A stretch of DNA of 9,182 bases from an uncultured Collinsella sp. (GCA_902494855.1 CABUVC010000058.1:1-9182), one strand, 5' to 3'; shown: positions 1-6,551, counted from the first letter of the stretch. Notes: generated from the letters alone by a model not told the origin. Numbers and translations: made by a program.

Positions 1-852
1 CTGCGGACGCTCCGAAAGCTCGGCGCCATACTGCTCGAGCTCGCGGTTGATGATGCGATAGTCCTCAACCGGATCGCGATCCTCAAAACCGCCCGTCATG
101 TCGACGACATGCATGATCAGGGCCGTACGCTCAATGTGGCGCAAGAACTGGTGACCCAGGCCCTTGCCTTCGCTCGCGCCCTCGATAAGACCGGGGACGT
201 CGGCAACGACGTAAGAATATTCGCCGGCACGCACCATGCCCAGATTGGGCACGAGCGTGGTAAACGGGTAGTCAGCAATCTTGGGGCGGGCGGCACTCAT
301 GCGCGCAATGAGCGATGACTTACCCACCGAGGGAAAGCCCACGAGTGCGGCATCGGCCATAAGCTTCATCTCGAGCTCAATCCAGTGCTCCTCTGCCGGT
401 TCGCCCAGCTGAGCAAACGCGGGCGCGCGGCGCACCGACGTCACAAAGTGCGTGTTGCCCAGGCCACCGGCGCCACCAGGGGCCACGACAACGCGCTCGC
501 CATCGTGCACCAGATCGGCAATCTCGAACATCGGGGTCTGCGTCTCGGGGTCGAGCTCGCGCACCACGGTACCCATAGGGACCTTGAGAATCAGGTCCTC
601 GCCGCTCTTACCGTTACGACGGGCACCCTGCCCGTGCGTGCCGCGCTCGGCGCGGAAGTGATGCTTAAAGCGGTAATCGATCAGCGAAGACAGCTGAGCA
701 TCGGCCTGGATGACGACATTGCCGCCACGACCGCCGTCGCCGCCATCGGGGCCGCCCTTGGGGACAAATGCCTCACGCCTAAACGACATGCATCCGGCTC
801 CGCCGTCGCCGCCGCACACGTTAATGCGGCTGATATCGGTGAACTGTGACAA
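1..852 (-). CDS. obgE: GTPase Obg (CgtA), N-terminal 284 residues, cut by window edge
   Basis: Ribosome-associated GTPase acting in late 50S assembly and stress control. Residues 1-165 form the glycine-rich Obg fold: GGDGGAG near 14-20, SFRRE at 23-27, PKGGPDGGDGGRGG at 31-44. The G domain follows, with P-loop GFPSVGKS at 172-179, the switch I TT at 198-199 and DVPG at 218-221. The NKxD motif and C-terminal domain lie beyond the left edge; the family is usually about 430-460 residues. I chose a TTG start at 852-850 because AGGAGG at 866-861 sits 8 bases upstream and the next residues (SQFTDISRINV) align with the usual Obg N-terminus. No better ATG or GTG exists: the first in-frame ATG is residue 22, inside the Obg fold. 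It follows rpmA, as in most bacteria, but an intrinsic terminator separates the two. Family assignment is certain; the start is well supported. Confidence 0.97.
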   Translation of the reverse strand, partial: MSQFTDISRINVCGGDGGAGCMSFRREAFVPKGGPDGGDGGRGGNVVIQADAQLSSLIDYRFKHHFRAERGTHGQGARRNGKSGEDLILKVPMGTVVRELDPETQTPMFEIADLVHDGERVVVAPGGAGGLGNTHFVTSVRRAPAFAQLGEPAEEHWIELEMKLMADAALVGFPSVGKSSLIARMSAARPKIADYPFTTLVPNLGMVRAGEYSYVVADVPGLIEGASEGKGLGHQFLRHIERTALIMHVVDMTGGFEDRDPVEDYRIINRELEQYGAELSERPQ

Positions 853-860
853 CAGAATCG

Positions 861-866
861 CCTCCT
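861..866 (-). promoter_or_regulatory. Shine-Dalgarno site of obgE
   Basis: AGGAGG on the minus strand, 8 bases before the TTG codon at 852-850. It decides the obgE start. Only two bases separate it from the end of the U-tract of the upstream terminator. Part of it can also pair weakly (about 5 bp, CCUCU with GGAGG) with the foot of the terminator's 3' arm, so terminator folding and ribosome access might interact; that last point is inference. Confidence 0.85.
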
Positions 867-868
867 AC

Positions 869-912
869 AAAAAAGAGGGAGACCCTTGAATCCTAAAACT
901 CAAGTGCCTCCC
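869..912 (-). terminator. Intrinsic terminator or attenuator between rpmA and obgE
   Basis: Read on the minus strand, the arms GGGAGGCACTTGA (912-900) and TCAAGGGTCTCCC (889-877) form a 13-position stem with one G-U pair and one A-G mismatch, around a loop of about 10 bases. TCTTTTTT follows directly. This is the classical rho-independent form. It lies 25 bases after the rpmA stop codon and ends two bases before the obgE ribosome binding site, so no promoter fits between it and obgE. It probably ends most rplU-rpmA transcripts while letting some through to obgE. Confidence 0.85.
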
Positions 913-937
913 ACATATGTGCTCTATGAAGGGTGAA

Positions 938-1195
938 TTACGCGTTCGCGAGCGGGCGTACGCTGACCCTGTGCTTGATACCCTTGTGGAACTCAACGGT
1001 ACCGTCGACCAGCGCGAACAGCGTGTCGTCCTTGCCACGGCCAACGTTCTCACCCGGGTGGATGTGAGTGCCGTGCTGACGGACGAGAATCGTGCCCGTG
1101 GTTACCGTCTGGCCGGCATAGCGCTTCGTGCCAAGGCGCTGACCGCGGGAGTCACGGCCATTACGGGAGGAACCGAGTCCTTTTTTGTGTGCCAT
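938..1195 (-). CDS. rpmA: 50S ribosomal protein L27
   Basis: Component of the large ribosomal subunit whose N-terminal tail reaches the peptidyl-transferase centre and helps place tRNA. The 85-residue length is normal for the family. The sequence begins MAHKKGLGSSRNGRDS, the mature L27 N-terminus, followed by GQRLGTKRYAGQ and IHPGENVGRGKDDTLFAL, all diagnostic. The N-terminus lacks the cleavable extension found in Firmicutes L27, and no Prp protease gene lies between rplU and rpmA. ATG at 1195-1193 is preceded by AGTAGG with an 8-base spacer. It is 33 bases downstream of rplU and is almost certainly co-transcribed with it from the promoter near 1646-1674. A strong hairpin terminator follows. 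Confidence 0.99.
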   Translation of the reverse strand: MAHKKGLGSSRNGRDSRGQRLGTKRYAGQTVTTGTILVRQHGTHIHPGENVGRGKDDTLFALVDGTVEFHKGIKHRVSVRPLANA

Positions 1196-1228
1196 TGTGT
1201 ATACCTACTCTTTCGTTACGAGTGTAAT

Positions 1229-1603
1229 CTACTCGGCGACGGGAGCCTCGGCAACAGCCTCGGCCTCTGCCTTGACAGCCTTCTTGGCGCGGGACGTAGC
1301 CTGGACCTTCACGATCTTCAGCTTGGTGAGCTGCTGACGGTGACCCTTCAGACGACGATAGCGCTTACGCTTGTGGAACTTGAAGACCAGCTGCTTCTCG
1401 CCCTTGAACTGCTCAACGATCTGAGCGGTAACCTTGGCCTTGGCCAGCTTGTCGGGATCGGTGACGATCTTTTTACCATCGTTGAGGAAGATGACCGGCA
1501 GGGTGACCTTGTCGCCCTCATTGCCCTCGATCTTCTCGACGGTGATGACATCGTCGGTGGCGACCTTGTACTGCTTGCCGCCCGTGTTAACGATTGCGTA
1601 CAT
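1229..1603 (-). CDS. rplU: 50S ribosomal protein L21
   Basis: Large-subunit protein that binds 23S rRNA near L20. The start MYAIVNTGGKQYKV is the canonical L21 N-terminus, and KFHKRKRYRRLKGHRQQLTKLKI is the typical conserved C-terminal half, with the RNA-binding GHRQ. I place the start at ATG 1603-1601, not at the in-frame ATG at 1624, because the AAGGG ribosome binding site lies 9 bases before the former and family members begin at this residue. The protein is 124 residues; the usual length is about 103. The surplus is a tail of about 20 residues rich in Ala, Lys and Glu (AVKAEAEAVAEAPVAE), probably disordered. It is first gene of the rplU-rpmA unit, with its own promoter. Confidence 0.98.
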   Translation of the reverse strand: MYAIVNTGGKQYKVATDDVITVEKIEGNEGDKVTLPVIFLNDGKKIVTDPDKLAKAKVTAQIVEQFKGEKQLVFKFHKRKRYRRLKGHRQQLTKLKIVKVQATSRAKKAVKAEAEAVAEAPVAE

Positions 1604-1645
1604 GTTTACTTGCCCTTCATGCATCAGTTAGTGCAACAGCAGAAT

Positions 1646-1674
1646 ATAGTAGCAGGCGAAAATACCCCCGTCAA
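1646..1674 (-). promoter_or_regulatory. Extended -10 vegetative promoter for rplU-rpmA
   Basis: On the minus strand, TTGACG (1674-1669) and TACTAT (1651-1646) are separated by exactly 17 bases. The dinucleotide TG stands one base before the -10 box, giving an extended -10. Transcription would begin near 1640, leaving a leader of about 35-40 bases before the rplU ATG at 1603. The leader is too short to hold a large regulatory structure. The TGA stop codon of the preceding gene lies inside the -35 hexamer. Confidence 0.8.
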
Positions 1675-2483
1675 CGAGTATGTGGAGCAAATCCACAAGT
1701 TCGCACAGGTATGGGGCTGACGAGTCGGCCCTCGTCGTCCTCGCATGCTTGATTCTGACGCTCGACATCGTAGGAGCAGATGGTCACGAGGTCTTGCATA
1801 CCGGTGGAAACAATAGGTGCATCGACGCCCGGGGTCAAGCCCTGCAACAAAACATCAGCAGCAGAAAGCAAAATCTCCGGACGCATGGAGCCCTCGTTGT
1901 CGGCATGGGTGTCGAGCATGAGCACCAGATGGTCCGGACGCTCCCCCGCCGTGATCTCATAGCCCACCAGTGTGTGGTCAAGGTCTAAGCGCTTGCTCTT
2001 TTTGCCGCGCGCATAGTCAATACCATGACCCGCGCGCAGCGTGTCGATCGCACGACGCACCTCGTCGGCGCTCACGGGGGCTTCGGGGTCCAGGTGCAAG
2101 TCGATACGGTACGACAGACGCGTAAGCTGAGCCGTGAGCGCCGGCGTGCGCACGTCGATGTACGCCGCCTCGATGGGCGCCAGATCGGCCGGAGAGGCCG
2201 CAGCCAGGCGCCCAAACGCCTCGTCGAGCGCCACGAACTCGGTCATAAACAGGTCATACCACTCGCAGGTCGACGACGTACCCACCGGTAGCGCCGAAGA
2301 GAAGCCCACGCGCATGTGCGGAGAGAAGCCCTGCGTGACGGCATAGGGAAGTCCCGCACGGCGCACGATGCGCTCAATGGTATGGATTACTTCGAGATGG
2401 CCCAGGTACTTAAGGCGATCACGCTTGCCATAGCGAACACGAAGCCTAAAGAGCGTGGGGTTGTCGGTCAGGCGCTCACTCAT
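1671..2483 (-). CDS. DUF2344 / TIGR03936 radical SAM-linked protein
   Basis: A 270-residue protein of the family named after its constant pairing with a radical SAM enzyme; in some genomes the two are fused. Its reaction or partner function is unknown to me. The N-terminal half carries the family signature: RVRYGKRDRLKYLGHLEVIHTIERIVRRAGLPYAVTQGFSPHMRVGFSSALPVG (about residues 14-68), with the conserved Lys-Tyr-Leu-Gly-His-Leu, Arg-Arg-Ala and Gly-Phe-Ser-Pro-His elements. The C-terminal part is variable and contains three Cys residues (near 236, 247 and 263). Its ATG overlaps the stop of the radical SAM gene by four bases (ATGA), with only a weak ribosome binding site, which points to translational coupling and matched amounts of both proteins. 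Its stop codon lies within the -35 box of the rplU promoter. Family call is firm; function is not. Confidence 0.92.
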   Translation of the reverse strand: MSERLTDNPTLFRLRVRYGKRDRLKYLGHLEVIHTIERIVRRAGLPYAVTQGFSPHMRVGFSSALPVGTSSTCEWYDLFMTEFVALDEAFGRLAAASPADLAPIEAAYIDVRTPALTAQLTRLSYRIDLHLDPEAPVSADEVRRAIDTLRAGHGIDYARGKKSKRLDLDHTLVGYEITAGERPDHLVLMLDTHADNEGSMRPEILLSAADVLLQGLTPGVDAPIVSTGMQDLVTICSYDVERQNQACEDDEGRLVSPIPVRTCGFAPHTR

Positions 2484-4357
2484 GCGCGATCACCCATCAA
2501 TACATTCTTGGCGTGGAGCGTGGGGCAGATTCCGCAGCCGGTGCACGACGTGCGGGTGCAGTCGGGAGTCGTGACACCCTCGAGCGAGCGACGGTACTCG
2601 CGCTCGAGGAAGCCGCGCGTGCAGCCGGGGCTCACGTGCTCCCACGGCAGGCGCCAGTCCAACTCGTAGGGCAGGTGCACGAGCTCATTGAGGTCGATGC
2701 CGTTTTTGGCAGCAGCCTCCTTCCAGTTATCGAGCGAGAAATGCTCTACCCAGGCGTCAAAGCGAGAGCCCGCGCGCCAAGCATCGATGATGACGGGCGT
2801 CATGTCACGACCGGCGCGGGACAGCGCGGCCTCGATGAGCGAGGTCTCGGCATCATGGTAATGAACGCGAACGGCACGGTTGCGAACGCTCGTGATAAGC
2901 AGCTTCTGGCGACGCTTGACGTCGTCGTAGTCGAGCTGCGGGCACCACTGGAACGGCGTGGCAGCCTTGGGGATAAAGACCGAAACCGAGATGGACACCG
3001 AGATCGAGCCGCGACGAGCCTTGGGCACCACGGAACGACCGAGCTCCAGCACGTGATCGGCCAGATTGGCGATGGCCACGATGTCCTCGTCGCGCTCGCC
3101 GGGAAGGCCCATCATAAAGTAGAGCTTCATGCGGTTCCAGCCGGCCTCGAAGGCCGCCTTGGCCGCACGGTCCAGGTCCTCCTCGGTCACGTTCTTGTTA
3201 ATGATGTCGCGCATGCGCTGGCTGCCGGCCTCGGGTGCGAACGTCAGGCCGCCCTTCTTTTCGCCGGCGACCGACTCGGCCATATCCACGCCAAATGAAT
3301 CCAGGCGCTGCGACGGAATAGACACGCGAATACCCGTATCCTCCAGGCGACGGTTGAGCCTGCCGAGCACGTCACGAATGCAGGAGTGGTCGGTCGTGGA
3401 GAGCGAGGTCAGCGACACCTCGTCATAGCCGGTCTTTTCCAGACCCTGAATCACCGACGAGACGATCTGGTCGGCCGAGCGCTCGCGCACCGGGCGATAG
3501 GTCATGCCGGCCTGGCAAAAACGACAGCCGCGGGCGCAGCCGCGCAGGATCTCGATAGACAGGCGGTCGTGGACCAGCTGCGCATAGGGCACGCACGACT
3601 GCGACAGCGGATTCGTGGCACCGAAATCCTCGACGACGCGCTTGTAGACCACGGTCGGCGCATCCTTGCCCTCACGCGGCACGGTGTAGCCATGCGGCGA
3701 GCAGGGCTCGTCATGGCGCACCTCATAGAGCGACGGCACGTAGTTGCCGGCAATGGATGCAAGCTGCTCGACAATCTGCGCGCGCGGGACTCCTTCGTCG
3801 CGCAGGCGGCGATGCAGCTGGCAGGTCTCGAGCAGCGATTCCTCACCCTCGCCGATGAGGACGGCATCGAAGAAGGCCGCGTACGGCTCGGGGTTGTACA
3901 CCGAGGGACCGCCGGCGATGATGATGGGGTCGTCTTCGCCTCGGTCGGCCGCCAACAGCGGAATGCCAGCGAGGTCGAGAGCCTCGAGGAAGTTCGTCAC
4001 CGCCATCTCGTGCGGCACATGCAGGCCGACAATATCAAACGAAGCGACGGGGGCAGCGCCTTCGAGCGACAGCAGGGGAATACCCGCCTCGCGCATGGCG
4101 TCACCCATATCGGGCCACGGCACATAGCCACGCTCGCAGGAGATGCCCTCGGCCTGGTTAAGGATGTTGTAGAGGATGGCGATGCCCTGGTTGGGCAAAC
4201 CAACCTCGTACACATCCGGATAGATCAGGCAGCAACGATAGTCGGCATCGGCCTTTGAAAGCGTGCCCCACTCGTGATCGATATAGCGGCTCGGCTTCTC
4301 GACCTTGGCGAGCAACGGCTCAATTAAATGAAAACAATCTTGGTATGCAACGCGCAA
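2480..4357 (-). CDS. Radical SAM protein, TIGR03960 family, with B12-domain-like N-terminus
   Basis: A 625-residue radical SAM enzyme of unknown substrate. An N-terminal Rossmann-like region (about 42-175) resembles B12-binding domains of other radical SAM proteins, including GPSVYNPEPYAAFFDAVLIGEGE near 150-172. The [4Fe-4S]/SAM motif CxxxCxxC is Cys274, Cys278, Cys281, within RGCARGCRFCQAG. Then come FAPEAGS, MKLYFMMGLPGE and PKAATPFQW, family hallmarks. Near the C-terminus Cys600, Cys605, Cys608 and Cys611 form a CX4CX2CX2C cluster that could bind a second iron-sulfur centre or zinc. I start it at TTG 4357-4355: AGGGG lies 7 bases upstream and the result does not overlap the preceding gene. 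A GTG at 4420 would overlap that gene by 53 bases and has no homologous N-terminal residues I can recognise. The gene overlaps DUF2344 by four bases. Aminotransferase, methylthio- or methyltransferase chemistry cannot be told from the sequence. Confidence 0.93.
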   Translation of the reverse strand: MRVAYQDCFHLIEPLLAKVEKPSRYIDHEWGTLSKADADYRCCLIYPDVYEVGLPNQGIAILYNILNQAEGISCERGYVPWPDMGDAMREAGIPLLSLEGAAPVASFDIVGLHVPHEMAVTNFLEALDLAGIPLLAADRGEDDPIIIAGGPSVYNPEPYAAFFDAVLIGEGEESLLETCQLHRRLRDEGVPRAQIVEQLASIAGNYVPSLYEVRHDEPCSPHGYTVPREGKDAPTVVYKRVVEDFGATNPLSQSCVPYAQLVHDRLSIEILRGCARGCRFCQAGMTYRPVRERSADQIVSSVIQGLEKTGYDEVSLTSLSTTDHSCIRDVLGRLNRRLEDTGIRVSIPSQRLDSFGVDMAESVAGEKKGGLTFAPEAGSQRMRDIINKNVTEEDLDRAAKAAFEAGWNRMKLYFMMGLPGERDEDIVAIANLADHVLELGRSVVPKARRGSISVSISVSVFIPKAATPFQWCPQLDYDDVKRRQKLLITSVRNRAVRVHYHDAETSLIEAALSRAGRDMTPVIIDAWRAGSRFDAWVEHFSLDNWKEAAAKNGIDLNELVHLPYELDWRLPWEHVSPGCTRGFLEREYRRSLEGVTTPDCTRTSCTGCGICPTLHAKNVLMGDRA

Positions 4358-4364
4358 CGGAAAA

Positions 4365-4369
4365 CCCCT
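4365..4369 (-). promoter_or_regulatory. Shine-Dalgarno site deciding the radical SAM TTG start
   Basis: AGGGG on the minus strand, 7 bases before TTG 4357-4355. It shares bases with the TAG stop codon (4370-4368) of the DUF697-like gene. A ribosome finishing that gene would stop on this site and could restart directly. Confidence 0.7.
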
Positions 4370-5297
4370 AAGCAGCGAGATCGGATGCGTCTTGGTAGGA
4401 CGCCATAGGACGGGTAGCACCCGCGACCGTGGTCACCAGATCGCGAACGCGGGAGAACGTGGCAGTGACCACCTCGTTGGCACGGCTGTAGTCGACATCG
4501 CGCTCGTAGAGCGAAACGAGCGCACGGCCCATGCCATAGGTGCCCGCGGCAGCAGTGAGCGCCTTGACGGCAAACCCAATATGCGGCGTCTGCTTGACGA
4601 GTGCGCGGGTGACCGCGCGGATCACAAGACCGCCGGCAAGCACGCCCGCGACCTCATAGCCGCGCTCAGGCTTAATGCCGCGTCCAAAGACGGCAGCGAG
4701 CTCAAAGAGCATGCCCACCTGCGCCAGCGCCATAACGGGATAATCGGCGCCCGGCAAAAACACCAGCGCACCGGTCGCCATATTGGTGAGCGCGCACGAG
4801 GTGATGATACGATTGGCCGCCGCGATGCGCATAAAGGCAAAGTTCGCCGCAAAAGCCGTTTCCTTGTCGGTGCGATCGAGAATCCAGCGGGCAAGCGTCT
4901 CGAGCAGAAACGTCTTATCGGTTGCCGCCACCACGCCGAGCATGGGCGTGGACTCCTCGATAAACGGTACCTCCACAGCAGACTCGGCAAGCACGCACAC
5001 GGGCGCGCCGGCGATCACGAGCTCCTGCACGGCACTCTCCAGGCGGTCGGAACCACACGAGAGCACCAGTACCACATCGGTATCGGTCTTTGGAGCAATT
5101 CGCTCCTCCCCCAGACGCTCGACGCGCACAATGCCCGAGGTCGTCTGCGGCACAAAGGCGTCACGCACCGTCTCAGCAAGAAAGCGCGAGGCGGACGAAT
5201 CCAGATAGACCGAGACGCGCACCGGCGTATCGGAATCCTTCTTAACGGACGCGCCCATCTTAAAAGCGCGGGTCAGCTTATCTACGGGAATTTTCAT
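4368..5297 (-). CDS. DUF697-like (YcjF-type) membrane-associated protein, no P-loop
   Basis: A 309-residue protein I can place only by resemblance. Residues about 160-275 look like DUF697: two hydrophobic stretches, LTNMATGALVFLPGADYPV and AQVGMLFELAAVFG (about 170-205), then AGVLAGGLVIRAVTRAL and FAVKALTAAAGTYGMGRAL. DUF697 is usually fused to, or partnered with, small GTPases at membranes. The N-terminal part (about 25-130) has alternating strands and helices, such as TDTDVVLVLSCGSD and GAPVCVLAES, as in a nucleotide-binding or GTPase fold. But it has no GxxxxGKS, DxxG or NKxD motif, so it is probably a degenerate GTPase or an unrelated Rossmann-like domain. ATG 5297-5295 follows GGAGGGG by 6 bases. 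It sits 18 bases after rodA, inside the same operon, and its stop overlaps the next gene's ribosome binding site. Function unknown. Confidence 0.85.
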   Translation of the reverse strand: MKIPVDKLTRAFKMGASVKKDSDTPVRVSVYLDSSASRFLAETVRDAFVPQTTSGIVRVERLGEERIAPKTDTDVVLVLSCGSDRLESAVQELVIAGAPVCVLAESAVEVPFIEESTPMLGVVAATDKTFLLETLARWILDRTDKETAFAANFAFMRIAAANRIITSCALTNMATGALVFLPGADYPVMALAQVGMLFELAAVFGRGIKPERGYEVAGVLAGGLVIRAVTRALVKQTPHIGFAVKALTAAAGTYGMGRALVSLYERDVDYSRANEVVTATFSRVRDLVTTVAGATRPMASYQDASDLAA

Positions 5298-5315
5298 AGC
5301 AAACCCCTCCAGCGG

Positions 5316-6542
5316 TTACGCGGCGCCCGAACGATGCCGCCATATGGATTGTACGATACCCACCGTCAGCAGCTGAATCATCATCGAAGACGAACCGAAG
5401 CTAATAAACGGTAGCGGAATACCGGTAATCGGCATCATGCCAATGCACATGCCGATGTTTTCGAAGGTCTGGAACGCCCACATGCCAACGATGCCCACAC
5501 ACGATAGGCGCAAGAACAGCGACTCACACTTAAAGGCGACGCGAATCGTCGAAAAGATCAGCAGCACGTAGAGGCATAGGAGCAAAAAGGAACCGCAAAA
5601 GCCAAAGGTCTCGGACAGGAAGGCGAAGACGAAGTCGGTGTGGAACTCAGGCAGAAAGCCGCCGGCCGACTGCGTCGCATGGCCCAAACCCTTACCAAAG
5701 AAGCCGCCCGAGCCAACGGCGATAAGCGACTGCTGCAGGTTGTAGGCATCGTCCGAATCGGCATTATCGGGGTCGATAAAGACCGTCAGGCGGTTCATCT
5801 GATACTGCTTGATGAGCACATCGTGGCCGAGCAACGAATCAAAGACCGAATCGAGCGCCAGGACGAGGGCCACCAGGCCCACGAGCAGGGCCAGGGTCGA
5901 CAGCACCCATTCGCGGCGTGCACCGCTCATACAAATGACGATGGCGCCCGAAACCAGCACGACCAGGCCCGAGCCCAGGTCGCCCATGGCAACGACGGCC
6001 AAAAACGGAATGGACAGCATGCCGCAAAGCTTGACGTAGTCGCGAGCGGTATCGATGCGACCGTTATACTGCGAGCCAAGCGTAGCAATAAAGAAGATGG
6101 TGATGAGCTTGGCAAGCTCAACCGGCTGGAATGTCAAGCCGATACCGGGAATCTTGATCCAGCCCGTCATGCCCAGACCGCCCGTATAGGACAGACCTGG
6201 AATCTTGGGCGAAAAGATCACGATCAGGTCGATGACGAGCAACGCCGTCGAGAAATTGGAAATACCGCGCAGGTCGGTACGCCAGACCAGCACCGCCAGC
6301 ACCGCGCCAATGCCAATGCCCAGCAGGTGGCGCGAGAATGAGGCGTCGGCCTTAAACTGTGACGCCGACCAAATAATGATGGCGCCATAGGCAACGAGCG
6401 CGACGGTAGCCAGCAGCACACCGATATGCACCTTTTGGCGAAACGTACCGCGCGAGGCCGAAAGTTGCTTGTTGACGCGGTCCAGGCTGCTGCGAGAGCC
6501 GGTCTTGGTTGAACGGAACAGATCCGCCGGAGAAAAATCCAT
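5316..6542 (-). CDS. rodA: Peptidoglycan glycosyltransferase RodA (SEDS family)
   Basis: Polymerises lipid II into glycan strands for side-wall growth, working with the transpeptidase PBP2 in the elongasome. The 408-residue protein has about ten hydrophobic segments starting near residue 38, after a charged cytoplasmic tail of about 37 residues. SEDS signatures are clear: LTFQPVELAKL at 136-146, MNRLTVFIDP at 249-258 with the candidate catalytic Asp257, QQSLIAVGSGGFFGKGLG at 270-287, FLPEFHTDFVFAFLSE at 296-311, and GMMPITGIPLPFISFGSSS at 368-386. The pairing with a PBP2 immediately upstream and with mreD identifies it as RodA and not FtsW. ATG 6542-6540 follows AGGAGG by 5 bases; that site includes the last base pair of the mrdA TAG stop, so translation is probably coupled. 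Confidence 0.97.
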   Translation of the reverse strand: MDFSPADLFRSTKTGSRSSLDRVNKQLSASRGTFRQKVHIGVLLATVALVAYGAIIIWSASQFKADASFSRHLLGIGIGAVLAVLVWRTDLRGISNFSTALLVIDLIVIFSPKIPGLSYTGGLGMTGWIKIPGIGLTFQPVELAKLITIFFIATLGSQYNGRIDTARDYVKLCGMLSIPFLAVVAMGDLGSGLVVLVSGAIVICMSGARREWVLSTLALLVGLVALVLALDSVFDSLLGHDVLIKQYQMNRLTVFIDPDNADSDDAYNLQQSLIAVGSGGFFGKGLGHATQSAGGFLPEFHTDFVFAFLSETFGFCGSFLLLCLYVLLIFSTIRVAFKCESLFLRLSCVGIVGMWAFQTFENIGMCIGMMPITGIPLPFISFGSSSMMIQLLTVGIVQSIWRHRSGAA

Positions 6543-6551
6543 CGCAACCTC

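Noticed and set aside
913..1000. Separate obgE promoter at the end of rpmA
   Set aside because: TTGAGT, TATCAA and CATATG-like pieces occur, but none has a spacing near 17 bases or a convincing partner box.
1604..1624. Longer rplU start at ATG 1624, adding MHEGQVN
   Set aside because: The AAGGG ribosome binding site lies inside this stretch and serves the ATG at 1603; known L21 proteins begin at the MYAIV-like residue.
1604..1640. L21-binding or riboswitch-like leader before rplU
   Set aside because: The predicted leader is only about 35-40 bases, and I find only a 4-bp TGCA inverted repeat in it, too little for a known leader class.
917..1720. 267-codon open frame on the plus strand
   Set aside because: Crosses rpmA, rplU and the end of the DUF2344 gene in antisense, all of which are certain genes; the Leu-rich character comes from the reverse of Lys/Glu codons.
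3386..4258. 290-codon open frame on the plus strand
   Set aside because: Antisense shadow of the radical SAM gene; no domain or ribosome binding site of note.
4358..4420. GTG start at 4420 for the radical SAM gene
   Set aside because: It would overlap the preceding gene by 53 bases, and the added residues (LPVLWRPTKTH) are simply the other-frame reading of that gene's end. The TTG at 4357 has its own ribosome binding site.
4392..5414. 340-codon open frame on the plus strand
   Set aside because: It is antisense to the DUF697-like gene and the end of rodA. Its composition is the Arg/His/Gly-rich type expected opposite GC-rich coding DNA, with no recognisable domain.
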